Shown: one piece after another, positions 11,718 to 12,160 of the stretch | How the letters are laid out: each line of letters begins with the position of its first letter | Numbering within the stretch: position 1 is the stretch's first letter | Assembly: GCA_045595285.1 (NCBI GenBank) | Contig: JAZOAC010000107.1 | Span: 1 to 12,160 of the forward strand | From: UBA1731 sp045595285 | GTDB taxonomy: Bacteria > Verrucomicrobiota > Kiritimatiellia > RFP12 > UBA1067 | Reading direction: 5' to 3' | DNA length: 12,160 bases | Made by a program: the position numbers and the translations under genes | Notes under the pieces: model-generated | What the model saw: the letters and a program-made list of their open reading frames with translations, nothing else | Databases searched by the model: none | Told to the model about the DNA's origin: nothing

Positions 11718-12160
11718 ATGGCTACCGAAACAGAAAATCAGATAGTTGTGTACCAGCCTGATGGTGTGATGCGAATAGAAGTTCGTTTTGATGGAGAAAC
11801 GGTCTGGCTTCCGCAGTCTCAGATTGCGGAATTATTCTCATGTTCTCTTGAAAATGTACGACTTCATTTGAAGAACATTTATGCAAGTGGAGAGCTGGAG
11901 AAAACGGCAACTTCCAAGGAATCCTTGGAAGTTCGAAAAGAGGGGTTGCGAAATGTCACCCGTAAATTTTTCTATTATAATTTAGATGCAATTATTTCTA
12001 TAGGGTATCGTGTCAATTCGATTGTTGGTGTTCGTTTTAGGCAATGGGCAACACAAGTAATAAAAGAACGGATGTTTGCAGGTGCTATGCAGGCGGCTCA
12101 ATTTGCTGCAATTGACCGCCGTCTGCTTTCACATGAAAAAGATATCGCCGAGCTGAAGGA
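11718..12160 (+). CDS. rhuM: RhuM-family protein, partial (3' end outside window)
   Basis: The first 147 residues are present and the frame is still open at the window edge. The sequence matches the RhuM family (virulence protein RhuM of Salmonella SPI-3). It shows I-V-V-Y-Q-P-D-G then E-V-R-F-D-G-E-T-V-W-L-P-Q-S-Q-I-A-E-L-F, which begins a helix-turn-helix-like region at about 29-55. After that come K-E-S-L-E-V-R-K-E-G and the family signature Y-Y-N-L-D-A-I-I-S-I-G-Y-R-V-N-S at 86-101, followed by F-R-Q-W-A-T at 107-112. A helical part rich in A and Q starts after 118. Members are probably DNA-binding, but their role is not established; they often sit in genomic islands near restriction or toxin-antitoxin genes. 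ATG 11718 is supported by a GGGATGGGG ribosome binding site and the promoter at 11677. Confidence 0.9.
   Translation, partial: MATETENQIVVYQPDGVMRIEVRFDGETVWLPQSQIAELFSCSLENVRLHLKNIYASGELEKTATSKESLEVRKEGLRNVTRKFFYYNLDAIISIGYRVNSIVGVRFRQWATQVIKERMFAGAMQAAQFAAIDRRLLSHEKDIAELK

Overview
The window is bacterial, with a dense plus-strand block of secreted carbohydrate-active proteins followed by a looser accessory region of small genes and structured intergenic DNA. The protein types (right-handed beta-helix proteins, DUF4838, multidomain GH28 proteins, DUF5009 acyltransferases, each with a signal peptide or membrane segments) suggest a gut or anaerobic polysaccharide degrader of the Verrucomicrobiota/Kiritimatiellota/Lentisphaerota group. 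That placement is an inference from gene style; no rRNA or marker gene is present.

Layout. (1) 1 to about 118: the 3' end of a group II intron, with domain V visible at 20-52, abutting the first gene. (2) 71-8726: four co-directional, closely spaced genes, probably one operon whose promoter lies upstream of the window. They encode a duplicated beta-helix protein, a DUF4838 hydrolase-like protein, a three-domain GH28 / YhcH-EbgC / GH-A barrel fusion, and a NodB-fold polysaccharide deacetylase-like protein. (3) 8757-9935: an extended -10 promoter and a polytopic DUF5009/HGSNAT-like acyltransferase. (4) 9872-10183: a probable minus-strand gene remnant. (5) 10162-10885: an extended -10 promoter, a truncated MNT-type nucleotidyltransferase, and a DUF4160-DUF2442 pair that resembles a toxin-antitoxin module. 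(6) 10886-11717: about 830 bases without a convincing large gene, filled with hairpins, heptamer repeats and a minus-strand terminator. (7) 11674 to the end: a third extended -10 promoter and the 5' part of a rhuM-family gene that runs off the window.

How the genes may work together. The four-gene block looks like a locus for taking apart an acylated, galacturonate-containing polysaccharide such as pectin. GH28 would cut galacturonosyl bonds, the fused YhcH domain could interconvert anomers of the released sugar, the GH-A barrel would cut a second linkage, and the deacetylase-like protein could remove acyl groups. The beta-helix protein may bind or cleave the polymer. The membrane acyltransferase may acylate a sugar but has its own promoter. 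None of these substrates can be proved from sequence alone.

The right-hand third looks like an accessory region: more AT-rich genes, a broken nucleotidyltransferase, a TA-like pair, a RhuM gene and repeats. The most unusual points are the triple enzyme fusion, the intron sitting at the start of the beta-helix gene, the reuse of a nucleotidyltransferase promoter and N-terminus as leader for the TA-like pair, and the highly structured minus-strand element at 11305-11640.
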